Part shown: positions 63,971-64,000 of the stretch, one piece after another
Numbering within the stretch: the first letter of the stretch is position 1
How the letters are laid out: every line of letters starts with the position of its first letter
From: PALSA-610 sp038239145
GTDB lineage: Bacteria; Actinomycetota; Acidimicrobiia; IMCC26256; PALSA-610
Reading direction: 5' to 3'
Assembly (NCBI GenBank): GCA_038239145.1
Contig: JBBSFB010000007.1
Coordinates: forward strand, 1 to 64,000
DNA length: 64,000 nucleotides
Translations under genes and position numbers: made by a program
The notes under the pieces: generated by a model
Told to the model about the DNA's origin: nothing
The model's input: the letters and a program-made list of their open reading frames with translations, nothing else
Databases searched by the model: none

Positions 63971-64000
63971 GACTTCCTGAGGACCAGGCACGTCGACTTC

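Overview
This is a high-GC stretch of actinobacterial chromosome, most likely from the class Acidimicrobiia. The evidence is strong G/C bias at third codon positions, many GTG starts, 4-base stop/start overlaps between co-directional genes, F420-type enzymes (a luciferase-like oxidoreductase and a Ddn-like nitroreductase), acyl-CoA metabolism genes and a menaquinone pathway. The family-level placement is inference. I see no tRNA, rRNA, CRISPR array, insertion sequence or prophage.

Layout. 1-5.6 kb: the tail of an HNH nuclease, a zinc-ribbon protein, an F420-type oxidoreductase diverging from a methyltransferase, and a tight three-gene minus-strand operon (Gfo/Idh/MocA dehydrogenase, PhnZ-like di-iron HD oxygenase, FAD amine-oxidase-like enzyme). 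5.6-11.8 kb: branched-chain amino acid synthesis (ilvD, an Fpg-like glycosylase, then ilvB-ilvN-ilvC). A complete leader-peptide attenuator precedes ilvB. 11.8-19.1 kb: a diguanylate cyclase, an acyl-CoA dehydrogenase, cytochrome bd oxidase (cydAB), an SDR enzyme and a decayed second GGDEF gene. 19.1-28.4 kb: Lhr helicase, an aminopeptidase N operon and an HDOD protein. 28.4-35.4 kb: an AtuA-type pair, two amidases (one frameshifted), a frameshifted DUF1361-like membrane gene, a D-threonine-aldolase-like enzyme and a broken hypothetical gene ending in a 9-bp tandem repeat.

35.4-45.1 kb is a menaquinone region with menE, menB, menA, menH, menD, menF and menG, plus a MerR-type regulator that leads the menG-menF operon. 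A near-identical dyad plus -10-like element lies both in the menE/menB intergenic region and directly upstream of merR. This suggests that the MerR protein regulates the pathway and itself. No menC or menI is in the window. Menaquinol would feed the cytochrome bd oxidase encoded 20 kb away.

45.1-53.3 kb: an enoyl-CoA hydratase/MFS/enoyl-CoA hydratase operon, a phosphotransferase, a UbiB-type kinase, and a second acyl-CoA dehydrogenase behind a perfect 20-bp palindrome, followed by a secreted glucosaminidase-type protein. 53.3-64 kb: a P450 remnant, a Ddn-like enzyme, a cupin, a methyltransferase, a multiply frameshifted NodB-like/repeat-domain gene, a flavin reductase, an acyl-CoA ligase, a NUDIX hydrolase, a 1-Cys peroxiredoxin, an MFS exporter, a DUF3052 protein and a GNAT acetyltransferase.

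Several loci carry apparent frameshifts (17.8-19.1, 32.2, 33.4, 35.3 and 55.5-57.3 kb). At least one lies in a homopolymer and could be a sequencing error. The GGDEF and NodB-like loci have too many lesions for that explanation alone.
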